Source: Candidatus Alectryobacillus merdavium (GTDB lineage Bacteria > Bacillota_I > Bacilli_A > RFN20 > CAG-826). From it: DNA of 9,280 nt. Position numbers and translations under genes: made by a program. Each line of letters starts with the position of its first letter. Within the stretch, counting starts at the first letter, position 1. Below the pieces are notes generated by a model. That model made no database searches, was not told where the DNA came from, and worked only from the letters and a program-made list of their open reading frames with translations. Location: assembly GCA_017694735.1 (NCBI GenBank), contig JADIMN010000052.1, positions 1-9,280 on the forward strand. Reading direction: 5' to 3'. This document shows positions 1 through 6,372 of the stretch, piece by piece.

Positions 1-15
1 TTCATATTCTGGCAT
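1..15 (-). CDS. Start of a fifth operon gene (only five codons in window)
   Basis: An ATG at 13-15 on the minus strand opens a frame reading MPEYE up to the window edge. It lies two bases after the TAA of the 568-residue protein gene. A strong GGAGG, sitting inside the last codons of that gene, is placed seven bases before the ATG. This spacing is as good as that of the other genes in the operon and implies translational coupling. Nothing can be said about function from five residues; it may be another component of the same membrane-associated set. Confidence 0.6.
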
Positions 16-17
16 AA

Positions 18-1724
18 TTAATCCTCCATAATTTCAATGTTATTGTTATTTTCTGCTTTCTTTTTATCAAATGCAGAAACAATCTCGTCAGCGTTGACCT
101 TTGCATCAACAGCTTCACCGATGATTTCAGAATTTTTATTTATTTCATTATTATATTCTGCTTCAATTGCGTTTCTCATATTTTGATTTTGTCTTAAGCC
201 TCTATTAGCGTTTCTATACATAAGAGGTCCAACTGGAATTATGAGAAAAACCACTGTACACATAAGTATAATTCCTGTTTTTCTTTTCTTTAATAATTTT
301 TCATCACTAATAGCATCAATTTCTTTTTTCTTGTCTGCTTCAAGTTGAGTCTTATAACTTTCAATTAATTCACTCTTATTAGAACCATCGCTTGACTTAC
401 CAGCCCAACGATATTTTTTAACCTTACTTGTTCCGCTATTTTCAATTACAAAATCAACTTCACTTGGATATGTGTCTTTATTAGCGTTGATAAATTCAGT
501 GTAAGCTTCCTTAATATAAGGTTTCATTAATGATAAAGCGGTCTTCTTTGCACTAATAGAAACACCACTATCAAAAACAGAGTGAGAAATTCTACTTGCA
601 AAATCAACTGGATCATCTTTTGAAAGTTCTTTAAATCTTTCAATTATACGTTTAGCTTTATCTTCATCACCTTTAAATTTTTTAACATATTCAAGATATT
701 GTTCTTCATTTCTTAAATCTTCTTCATCTTCTTCATAATTTGTGACTAGTTGTCTTAATTGGAAATCAATATCGTTGATTAATTTTTCTTTATCAACGGT
801 GGCATTTATCATTTCATTAAATTCAGATCTAATACCTTCTTCTCTTTCGGAAGCGTTAATTTTAGAAACATAGTCAACAATTTCTTGATATTGCAAACAA
901 ATTTGTTTTAAACTTGAATATTTTCTATCTTCAATAGAAAAATCAAGAACATAACCTTTAAATTTATCAAGCCAGAAAGCAGTTTGATCTTCTTTAAATT
1001 TTGGATTAGCTCTTTCAAGTTGTTTCATCCAATTATTAATATGTTCTTCACAAATATGATCTTTATCATAACCAAAAATTCCATTTGAATAAGCATCAAT
1101 ATATGAAATAATTGAGGTTCTCATCTTAAATGGATTTTGTAGTGAGAAATATCTACTTAACCATAAAAATGTTGTATTAGTAGCTTTTTGGCCAGATGCG
1201 ACTCTACCAGCATTAACTCTACGAGTAATAAGAGCAAATAGTAAACATGTCTTTTGTTCATCTCTTCTTAAAGCTTCTTTAATAGCTCTATTTGCTAATG
1301 ATTTATTGTCTGAAATCCAAGCAGCAAGTGCAATTAAACATGGTGCTAACCAATATTTTGGAGCTGAAATCATAAGTTCTTCGGTACAATTAGAAATTGT
1401 AGTCTTTTTGATTAAACCTAAGTCTGATGCTCCTAGAATACCAAGCATGTATTCTCTGACTTGCTTTTGTGCACCAAATTTTTGTTCAAGTTCTTGTCTA
1501 ACTCTAATAACCTCTGTGGTAGCTCTTTGGAAAGCGGCAGTCAACATTTGTTGTCTTTCCATTTCAACTAATTCAGCACGAATAGCTGCAATGTTTTCTC
1601 TTACTTCCCTTCTAACATTTTCTACTTGGCCACTAACATAATTAACATGTTGATCAACAACTTTTAAGTTGTTATTCAAATTGTTAATAGCACGAGTAAT
1701 ACCCGATAAATCTATGCCATCCAT
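18..1724 (-). CDS. Uncharacterised coiled-coil protein with one C-terminal membrane helix
   Basis: This 568-residue protein belongs to no family I recognise. Residues about 10-90 are heptad-like and rich in Asn, Glu, Arg and Gln, which predicts a long coiled coil. Residues about 120-290 are helical with aromatic and hydrophobic patches. Residues about 310-370 are very acidic and charged, again coiled-coil-like. A single hydrophobic helix spans about 484-503, preceded by the basic stretch KLLKKRK (477-483), so the large N-terminal part should be cytoplasmic. A polar, Asn-rich tail of about 65 residues follows. There is no signal peptide and no zinc-binding cysteine cluster. The gene is fourth in the YdjIHG-like operon, 12 bases after the preceding stop. 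A strong AAGGAGG, seven bases before the ATG, overlaps that stop, so coupled translation is likely. It may be a membrane-tethered partner of the SPFH/zinc-ribbon complex (inference). The long coiled coil recalls PspA only in a general way, because PspA is shorter and has no membrane helix. Confidence 0.85.
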   Translation of the reverse strand: MDGIDLSGITRAINNLNNNLKVVDQHVNYVSGQVENVRREVRENIAAIRAELVEMERQQMLTAAFQRATTEVIRVRQELEQKFGAQKQVREYMLGILGASDLGLIKKTTISNCTEELMISAPKYWLAPCLIALAAWISDNKSLANRAIKEALRRDEQKTCLLFALITRRVNAGRVASGQKATNTTFLWLSRYFSLQNPFKMRTSIISYIDAYSNGIFGYDKDHICEEHINNWMKQLERANPKFKEDQTAFWLDKFKGYVLDFSIEDRKYSSLKQICLQYQEIVDYVSKINASEREEGIRSEFNEMINATVDKEKLINDIDFQLRQLVTNYEEDEEDLRNEEQYLEYVKKFKGDEDKAKRIIERFKELSKDDPVDFASRISHSVFDSGVSISAKKTALSLMKPYIKEAYTEFINANKDTYPSEVDFVIENSGTSKVKKYRWAGKSSDGSNKSELIESYKTQLEADKKKEIDAISDEKLLKKRKTGIILMCTVVFLIIPVGPLMYRNANRGLRQNQNMRNAIEAEYNNEINKNSEIIGEAVDAKVNADEIVSAFDKKKAENNNNIEIMED

Positions 1725-1736
1725 ATTTTTTCCTCC

Positions 1737-2552
1737 TTAAAACTCGCTGGATAATCTTTGATAATAATCGTTTTTAATTTTTATATATGAACTATATATT
1801 TTTTCTTCAATTTCATTTCTGCTTCTTACAGCAAATAATTCTCCTAAAGGCAAAATATATTCATCATAAATTCTTTTTGCTTTTGTTTTTAAAAAGAAAG
1901 AATTACTAGCCAACGGAGAATCGCTACATTTTAATAAAAAGTTTGTTAATGAAAATAAAGTCTTTGGAATATGAGTCTTCTTGATTACTTTTTTATAAAG
2001 ATCGAAAAGTTCTTTATCAAACAAATCAAAATTTGTTTTTGACAAAATTGAGTATGGAGAAAATTGATCAACAAAATCTCCTAACTCTTTGGCATCGTCA
2101 TATTCACTAAATTTACTTAAAATTTCTTTTTCATACTCAGAAGTATGTTTTAAAGTCTTAATTAATAACTTCTTAAACGTTTCTTCTTCTTCAATTTCAA
2201 ATTCAGCATCTTTTAAAACATTATAAAATAATCTATCAAGAGATTTAGAATTTTTTACAGAGGCAATAAAAGCATCGTAATACGCGACTATAAACAAGGC
2301 AGCAACATTATTACTTGTCATGCTAAGAGCGGTTTGAGCACTATCTTTAGCACTTTCAAAACTGCCATTTACAAATAAATGATACGCTTCATTTAATGCA
2401 ATTACTGCATTTGGGGATGCTGTTGAATGTTTTTTTGGAAATACAAAATGTAATCCGCAAAAATCGCATGTCGCTTCTCTAGTCTTAAAATCCATTTTTT
2501 CTGTTGGAATAGGACTACCGCAACCAGGACATAGGTATCTTTGACCTTCCAT
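1737..2552 (-). CDS. Zinc-ribbon and helical-repeat protein, YdjG-like
   Basis: This 271-residue soluble protein starts with a zinc ribbon: Cys8-Pro-Gly-Cys11 and Cys29-Asp-Phe-Cys32 are separated by 17 residues. A short linker leads to a helical region (about 47-100, with AYHLF..GSFESAKDSAQTAL) that looks TPR-like, then an all-helical, lysine- and glutamate-rich body to the C-terminus. No membrane helix is visible. B. subtilis YdjG is likewise a zinc-ribbon protein encoded next to the membrane protein YdjH and the SPFH protein YdjI, and the order and neighbours match here. The assignment rests on architecture and context rather than alignment. The start ATG has no good Shine-Dalgarno; the best purine run (AGAAAG) is about 11 bases upstream. 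Expression may therefore depend on readthrough from the gene 27 bases upstream, or be low. No better start exists in frame. Confidence 0.8.
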   Translation of the reverse strand: MEGQRYLCPGCGSPIPTEKMDFKTREATCDFCGLHFVFPKKHSTASPNAVIALNEAYHLFVNGSFESAKDSAQTALSMTSNNVAALFIVAYYDAFIASVKNSKSLDRLFYNVLKDAEFEIEEEETFKKLLIKTLKHTSEYEKEILSKFSEYDDAKELGDFVDQFSPYSILSKTNFDLFDKELFDLYKKVIKKTHIPKTLFSLTNFLLKCSDSPLASNSFFLKTKAKRIYDEYILPLGELFAVRSRNEIEEKIYSSYIKIKNDYYQRLSSEF

Positions 2553-2579
2553 AAAATTAAAACACTTTCTATTAATTTA

Positions 2580-3293
2580 TTAGCTCTTTTTTGATGCAAG
2601 TAAAACTTGATTTCTTAATTTTAATGTGTTTCTAGCAACATTAATAGCTTTGATAATTGCATCTTTTTCAGCATTCATTTTTAATAAGCTTTCAACAGCA
2701 GCAACATCCTTTTTAAAATCTTCATCATATCTAAGAGTTTCAGGTGTGCTTCTAGTTGAAGAATATGTAAAATCATCAATTAACTTCTTTATTTCAGCTA
2801 ATATTTCTGCATCACTTGTTAAATTTTTTAAACCAATAACTTCAGCTTGTGTAATTCTTGCAGTAGCCATTCTCTCTTCTCTTGCAGCTGTATTTTCTGC
2901 AACTCTGCTAAACGACTTATAAATAATAAGTAATGCTGCGCCAAATAATAAAGTGAATACTAAATTAATAATTAAAGGAATTAAGTAATCTAAATTAAAT
3001 ACCATTACAATGATATTTAATAAAACACTAGCAGCTAAATATAAACAACAAGCAATGAAAAATGGGACTAATGCTTGAATAACTGATTTACTCTTTATCT
3101 TTAAAAATGTAATAGCACCAACAACTATAAAAGCAACATTTAAAAATGCATAGCCAACCCATACGCCACTTTTTAAAAGAGCAATATCACCTACAATATC
3201 GCTTGTAACGATAGGCCAAAAAATAACTTGAATAACTACCCATAAAATAATTACTAATATTAATGGAACTCTTGTATTTAAAAACTTTTTCAT
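2580..3293 (-). CDS. Four-helix membrane protein with cytoplasmic C-terminal domain, YdjH-like
   Basis: This 237-residue integral membrane protein has hydrophobic segments at about 10-29, 44-65, 71-98 and 103-125, forming two hairpins. A soluble helical region of about 110 residues follows (127-237), rich in Ala, Lys and Glu. The positive N-terminus (MKK) and the basic residues after the last helix suggest both ends are cytoplasmic. The ATG is preceded by AAGGAG with eight-base spacing, and the gene begins 20 bases after the stop of the SPFH protein gene. In B. subtilis the membrane subunit YdjH sits between YdjG and YdjI and anchors the complex. Length, topology and position fit that role, but the family assignment is inferred mostly from context. 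Confidence 0.8.
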   Translation of the reverse strand: MKKFLNTRVPLILVIILWVVIQVIFWPIVTSDIVGDIALLKSGVWVGYAFLNVAFIVVGAITFLKIKSKSVIQALVPFFIACCLYLAASVLLNIIVMVFNLDYLIPLIINLVFTLLFGAALLIIYKSFSRVAENTAAREERMATARITQAEVIGLKNLTSDAEILAEIKKLIDDFTYSSTRSTPETLRYDEDFKKDVAAVESLLKMNAEKDAIIKAINVARNTLKLRNQVLLASKKS

Positions 3294-3313
3294 TTTTTTA
3301 TCTCCTTATTATA

Positions 3314-4531
3314 TTAGGCAACTTTCTCTCCGCAATTTGGACAGAATTTAGCCCCTGGCTCAAGATCAGAACCACATTTTGGACAAGAATTTGTCAATTT
3401 GTTTCCACAATTTGGACAGAATTTTGCTCCATGAACAATTTCGTGTCCACATTTTGGACATGTCTCAACTAACTTATTTCCGCAATTTGGACAGAATTTG
3501 GCACCAACAGCAACGTTTGATCCACATTTTGGACATTTTGCACCGCTGTTTTCAACTTGATTTTGATTAGGATTTTGTTTCATTGAGCCAAAAGTTTCAT
3601 TAGCTAAATTACCAAAGGCACCACCCATGGCACCACCGACTCCTAAACCGACTCCAAGTCCCATTCCAGCTCCCATAAGTCCGCCGTTTCCACCGCCTTC
3701 ATTTCCAGCAGCTTCTTTCATAACATCAAAGCCTTTTTCTTGTTGATATGTATATCCTTCTCTAGCACGCTTTCTAGCAAGAGCTTCAGATTCCATATCC
3801 ATTTGTCTTGTTCTAATTTTTGCTTCGTTTATAGCAATCAAATCCTCATCTGGTACATTAATTGTCATGAATGAGAAATTGTCAATTGCTATACCAAAAT
3901 CTTCAAAGTAAGGAATCATTTGTTGTTTTAATGAGTCACTTAAATCAGCATAATAAGCACTTACCTTTAGAATTCCAATACCTTTTTGAACCATTGTTTT
4001 TCCAAGTAAATCGCTTACTCTTTCAACAATTTTTCCACGTAAATATGCTTCTAAATCATGTTTTGTAAATAATTCTCTTGAACCAACAACTTTAGTAAAA
4101 AATTTTATTACTTTTTGTCCGTCTTTATCATCATTGTCAATGTGAGCACCAAATAAACCAGCAGCTCTTACATGAATATTAACACCCTCAATAGGATCTT
4201 CCATTTGAATAGGGTTTTGAGTACCAAATCTTAAATCTTGAAGTGTTACAAGATTTATGAAAAATACAGAACAATGGAAACTTGACTCACCTTTTGAAAA
4301 CCTTGTTCTCCATTTTTGAATAAATTTGAAAGCACTATTATTAGAATCATCTAATGTATAATGTCCTGGCAAAAATGGAACTACCTCGCCCTCGTTAATA
4401 AAAAGAGCAATTTGAGTTGGCCCAACTAATAATTGAGCATTGCAACTAAAATCCTCAGATTCGTGTTTGTAAACGATAATGTCGTTACTAGCAGCATCAC
4501 GAGGATCGTATTTAATTACTTCTACTACCAT
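3314..4531 (-). CDS. ydjI: SPFH-domain protein with triple C-terminal double-zinc-ribbon, YdjI-like
   Basis: This 405-residue protein is first in the operon. Residues about 20-245 form an SPFH (band 7/flotillin-like) domain of the YdjI type, sometimes annotated as 'virion core protein'. Recognisable pieces are the NEGEVVPFLPGHYTL segment (47-60), the KHDLEAYLRGKIVE helix (157-170) and the end of the domain at INVPDEDL. A charged helix follows (232-272), then a glycine- and methionine-rich stretch (279-306) and a polar linker. Three 25-residue repeats end the protein. Each has CPxCG, ten residues, then CPNCG, with cysteines at 333/336/347/350, 358/361/372/375 and 383/386/397/400. YdjI in B. 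subtilis localises with YdjG and YdjH, and the complex recruits PspA to damaged membrane. No transmembrane helix is visible, so membrane contact is probably through SPFH oligomers and the YdjH-like neighbour. The start is supported by AGGAG eight bases upstream and a promoter just beyond. Confidence 0.85.
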   Translation of the reverse strand: MVVEVIKYDPRDAASNDIIVYKHESEDFSCNAQLLVGPTQIALFINEGEVVPFLPGHYTLDDSNNSAFKFIQKWRTRFSKGESSFHCSVFFINLVTLQDLRFGTQNPIQMEDPIEGVNIHVRAAGLFGAHIDNDDKDGQKVIKFFTKVVGSRELFTKHDLEAYLRGKIVERVSDLLGKTMVQKGIGILKVSAYYADLSDSLKQQMIPYFEDFGIAIDNFSFMTINVPDEDLIAINEAKIRTRQMDMESEALARKRAREGYTYQQEKGFDVMKEAAGNEGGGNGGLMGAGMGLGVGLGVGGAMGGAFGNLANETFGSMKQNPNQNQVENSGAKCPKCGSNVAVGAKFCPNCGNKLVETCPKCGHEIVHGAKFCPNCGNKLTNSCPKCGSDLEPGAKFCPNCGEKVA

Positions 4532-4556
4532 ATGTTTCTCCTAATTATTATTTTTA

Positions 4557-4586
4557 ATTTTACAATAGTAAAAAGTATATTGTCAA
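4557..4586 (-). promoter_or_regulatory. Promoter of the YdjI-like operon
   Basis: On the minus strand a perfect -35 TTGACA (4581-4586) is followed after 18 bases by TAAAAT (4557-4562, five of six matches to TATAAT). Transcription would begin near 4550, giving a leader of about 20 bases that contains the AGGAG site. The B. subtilis ydj operon uses the stress factor sigma-W, but I see no TGAAAC...CGTA pair here, so basal sigma-A control is more likely. Confidence 0.7.
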
Positions 4587-4624
4587 TCTTGCTTTACAAG
4601 AAAAAATCATATATTTGACAATAT
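4577..4624. repeat. Inverted repeat of TTGACAATAT around a 28-base centre
   Basis: The arms ATATTGTCAA (4577-4586) and TTGACAATAT (4615-4624) are perfect 10-bp inverted copies. The left arm contains the -35 box of the YdjI-like operon. Similarity continues weakly outward: both sides carry ACTATT and then TAAAATT, so the site looks like two back-to-back promoter copies. The centre holds a smaller inverted repeat, TCTTG-CTTTA-CAAGA (4587-4601). The same TTGACAATAT occurs a third time at 4857-4866. Confidence 0.7.
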
Positions 4625-4856
4625 TTTTAACTATTATTCATAAAATTGATTGAAAAAATAAAAAATAATGAAGTTTTGCATGGATTTCATCTGTTTTTAA
4701 TTATTTTTTTCTAAGTAATATTGTTATAGATTATTTCAAAAACTATAAAAATTTAAATGTCAAAAAAATTTTAAAAACTCATTTTATCTCATAAAACTAT
4801 GTATTTTCATATCAAAATTAAAATAAAACACCGAAGAAATTTCATTATTTATTTTT
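4625..4856. other. AT-rich intergenic stretch with no visible gene
   Basis: This stretch between the divergent operon promoter and the GNAT promoter is extremely AT-rich, with many short A and T runs. I see no open frame with a ribosome site, no tRNA-like fold and no strong terminator hairpin. A TAAAAT at 4641-4646 lies 20 bases from the plus-strand TTGACA at 4615-4620, which is too far for a convincing promoter. Confidence 0.5.
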
Positions 4857-4884
4857 TTGACAATATCAAAACATGTATAATAAT
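4857..4884 (+). promoter_or_regulatory. Promoter of the GNAT gene, immediately before its start codon
   Basis: A perfect TTGACA (4857-4862) is followed after 16 bases by AATAAT (4879-4884). An overlapping perfect TATAAT (4876-4881) is only 13 bases from the -35. Either -10 box places the transcript start at about 4888-4892, at or within a few bases of the ATG at 4892, so the mRNA would be leaderless or nearly so. Confidence 0.6.
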
Positions 4885-4891
4885 TTAGAAT

Positions 4892-5377
4892 ATGAACTAT
4901 GAAAAAGCTTGTCAATCTGACATATTGGAATGTATAAAATTAAAAAACAGCGTCATATCACACTTAAAATCTATTGGGGTGAACATTTGGGATGAAGATT
5001 ATCCAAGCGATGAATTAATTAAAAATGATATATTGTTTTCTAATGCTCGTGTTGTAAAAAATGAAGGTGAAATTATTGCTTATTTATGTTTTTATGATCC
5101 GAATATAGAATATAATGAATATCCTTTTAAAGAAGAAAAATTATATACATTTTCTAGATTAATGGTTAAGGAAAATTATACTGGAAAACACGTTGGCACT
5201 TTTCTAGTAAAAAACGCATTAAATGAGATTCGTTCAATAGGTGTGAAAGGATGTGAAATATTAGTTCATCCTATAAATAAAGTCGCTATTAATTTTTATA
5301 ATAAAATAGGTTTTAAATTTGAACAAACTAAATTGTATGATTTTGGAACATTCCATAATTTTACATTACTTTTTTAA
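4892..5377 (+). CDS. GNAT-family N-acetyltransferase
   Basis: This 161-residue protein has the GNAT fold signature and should transfer an acetyl group from acetyl-CoA to an unknown small-molecule or protein amine. The N-terminus MNYEKACQSDILECIKLKN is typical of the first strand and helix. The IWDEDYP segment (32-37) is common in a Firmicutes GNAT subgroup. Motif A is RLMVKENYTGKHVG (89-102), where the acetyl-CoA pyrophosphate loop reads TGKHVG; the usual first Arg/Gln and central Gly are replaced by Thr and His. Motif B is around NKVAINFYNKIGFKFE (129-144). Length is normal for the family. There is no Shine-Dalgarno before the ATG and a promoter lies directly upstream, so translation is probably leaderless. 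The gene stands alone on its strand, divergent from the YdjI-like operon and convergent with the tRNA genes. The substrate cannot be told from sequence. Confidence 0.88.
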   Translation: MNYEKACQSDILECIKLKNSVISHLKSIGVNIWDEDYPSDELIKNDILFSNARVVKNEGEIIAYLCFYDPNIEYNEYPFKEEKLYTFSRLMVKENYTGKHVGTFLVKNALNEIRSIGVKGCEILVHPINKVAINFYNKIGFKFEQTKLYDFGTFHNFTLLF

Positions 5378-5524
5378 ATTATTAATATTTATTTTATTCA
5401 TTGCATACCTTTACTATTTTCAAATCAGAAATAAAATATTATATCAATTTCATTTTTTTTAATATAAAGCTTAATACAAAAAAATATAAACTTAGATTTT
5501 TTTACTAATATGAATTATTATCAG

Positions 5525-5608
5525 TATAACTCCAGTATTTTAAATAAAGTTATAAAAGATAGAATAATTTAAAGGAATTTTGTCAATTTTTCTAGACTTT
5601 TAGAAAAA
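5525..5608. other. Two weak AT-rich inverted repeats in the gap after the GNAT gene
   Basis: The 280-base gap 5378-5657 contains no credible gene. It holds TATAACT/AGTTATA (5525-5531 and 5548-5554, 16-base loop) and TTTTTCTA/TAGAAAAA (5587-5594 and 5601-5608, six-base loop). The second could be a weak end for the GNAT transcript, but neither has a good T-tract on the plus side, so their role is uncertain. Confidence 0.3.
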
Positions 5609-5623
5609 TCACCCTCAAAAATT

Positions 5624-5644
5624 AAAAAGGCCGATTTAATCGGC
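5624..5644 (-). terminator. Rho-independent terminator after tRNA-Thr
   Basis: Read on the minus strand, GCCGAT-TAA-ATCGGC (5630-5644) forms a six-pair GC-rich stem with a three-base loop. It is followed by CTTTTT and further T-rich sequence. It lies 13 bases beyond the CCA of tRNA-Thr and ends the tRNA transcription unit. The opposite strand lacks a good T-tract. Confidence 0.75.
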
Positions 5645-5657
5645 ATTTCAATTTATA

Positions 5658-5733
5658 TGGTGCCTAATATAAGATTCGAACTTACGACCTACTCATTACG
5701 AATGAGTTGCTCTACCAGCTAAGCTAATTAGGC
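5658..5733 (-). tRNA. tRNA-Thr (anticodon CGT)
   Basis: The 76-base minus-strand gene folds fully. The acceptor GCCTAAT pairs with ATTAGGC, with discriminator A and encoded CCA. The D stem is GCTT/GAGC. The anticodon stem ACTCA/TGAGT encloses loop TTCGTAA, giving anticodon CGT for ACG codons. The T arm GTAAG-TTCGAAT-CTTAT has a single G-U pair. ACG is rare in an AT-rich genome, so this is probably the auxiliary threonine isoacceptor. Confidence 0.93.
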
Positions 5734-5750
5734 GCAAATTGTTTATATAT

Positions 5751-5790
5751 AAAAACCCCATTTATTAGGTTTTGAAGAAATAAAATGGGG
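5751..5790 (-). terminator. Hairpin terminator between tRNA-Trp and tRNA-Thr
   Basis: On the minus strand CCCCATTT (5783-5790) pairs with AAATGGGG (5756-5763) across a 19-base loop and is followed directly by TTTTT (5751-5755). It lies 13 bases after the tRNA-Trp CCA end and would terminate or attenuate that transcript. tRNA-Thr would then need readthrough or its own promoter. A TATAAA-like box at about 5742-5750 is possible but has no clear -35. Confidence 0.6.
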
Positions 5791-5803
5791 ATTGCTGTTA
5801 TAA

Positions 5804-5877
5804 TGGCGGGGGATAAAGGAATCGAACCCTTATCAATGGTTTTGGAGACCACTGCTCTACCATTAAACTAATCCCCC
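5804..5877 (-). tRNA. tRNA-Trp (anticodon CCA)
   Basis: The 74-base minus-strand gene has acceptor GGGGGAT paired with ATCCCCC, discriminator G (usual for bacterial tRNA-Trp) and encoded CCA. The D region is GTTT...GAGC. The anticodon stem GTGGT/ACCAT encloses loop CTCCAAA with anticodon CCA. The T arm is AAGGG-TTCGATT-CCTTT. It reads UGG only, in agreement with TGG at the tryptophan codons I checked in neighbouring genes. Confidence 0.94.
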
Positions 5878-5919
5878 AAAAGAATTGCCAATCATTATTA
5901 TAACAATAATAAATTGGCA
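5878..5919 (-). terminator. Hairpin after yqeY; also overlaps a possible tRNA-Trp promoter
   Basis: On the minus strand TGCCAAT (5913-5919) pairs with ATTGGCA (5886-5892). After a small interior loop, ATTATT pairs with AATAAT (5905-5910 and 5894-5899) around a five-base loop. The tail ATTCTTTT is a broken T-tract running straight into tRNA-Trp. The stem-loop contains a perfect TATAAT (5897-5902), 17 bases from ATGAAA (5920-5925, four of six). The element may therefore end the htpG-yqeY transcript, start the tRNA transcript, or both. Confidence 0.5.
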
Positions 5920-5932
5920 TTTCATTAAAAAT

Positions 5933-6358
5933 TTAATTAAAATCCTTTAATATTTTGCTAACGAGAGAAAGATCAACTTTTCCACTATAATTTTGTTTAA
6001 AATATTTCATTACAGTAGGAATAGATTTATCAGGAATTTCAGAAATTATTTTACGAATTTCAGATTCTTCCATCATCTTAGGTAAAAAAGCTTGTAAAAC
6101 ATCAATTTGGTGTTCAATATCTGAAACTCTAGAAAGATTATTTGTTTTAATATATCCTTCTTTTTCTTCGTTAAGTTCCTTTAATGTCTTTGATATAAGT
6201 TTTAAAACTTCTTCATCTGTAACTTTGCTTTCCAAATGATTTTTATCAGTAGATAAAATCATATATTTATTAATAACAACAGATAAAATTCCTTTTTTTA
6301 TTTGATCTTTTTCTTTTAAAGCTCTTAAATTTTCTTTTTTTAATTCATCTATCAACAT
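5933..6358 (-). CDS. yqeY: GatB/YqeY domain protein
   Basis: This 141-residue protein matches the length and pattern of the YqeY family, which shares its fold with the tail domain of GatB, the tRNA-dependent amidotransferase subunit. An N-terminal helical half starts MLIDELKKENLRALKEKD. The conserved QIDVLQAFLPKMMEE segment (84-98) sits at the domain junction. The C-terminal half has the VMKYFKQNYSGKVDLSLV pattern (116-133) of the tRNA-binding-type tail. No catalytic residues are known; a role in tRNA or translation quality control is usually suggested for the family. It is last in the htpG operon, 14 bases after the superoxide reductase stop. A GGTGA ribosome site lies about six bases before the ATG. 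Confidence 0.88.
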   Translation of the reverse strand: MLIDELKKENLRALKEKDQIKKGILSVVINKYMILSTDKNHLESKVTDEEVLKLISKTLKELNEEKEGYIKTNNLSRVSDIEHQIDVLQAFLPKMMEESEIRKIISEIPDKSIPTVMKYFKQNYSGKVDLSLVSKILKDFN

Positions 6359-6372
6359 TTAAATCACCAAAA

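Noticed and set aside
1306..1641. 111-codon plus-strand open frame
   Set aside because: It is antisense to the 568-residue protein gene, has no ribosome site, and its low-complexity Ser/Leu-rich protein is typical of a reverse-frame shadow.
2402..2599. 65-codon minus-strand frame overlapping the zinc-ribbon gene
   Set aside because: It is an out-of-frame reading of the zinc-ribbon start and the end of the membrane protein gene; the zinc ribbon is only intact in the other frame.
2626..2922. 98-codon plus-strand open frame
   Set aside because: Antisense to the YdjH-like gene, with no promoter or ribosome site; its hydrophobicity reflects the complement of a Lys/Glu/Ala-rich helix region.
3263..3570. 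Two plus-strand frames with repeated WTEF/DRI-type motifs
   Set aside because: The repeats are the complement of the zinc-ribbon tandem repeats, not an independent repeat protein.
4532..4700. Sigma-W type promoter for the YdjI-like operon
   Set aside because: No TGAAAC...CGTA pair was found on the minus strand; a good sigma-A promoter explains the start.
4625..4856. Riboswitch or small RNA in the long intergenic region
   Set aside because: The sequence is almost only A and T, with no GC-containing stem or terminator that would support a structured RNA.
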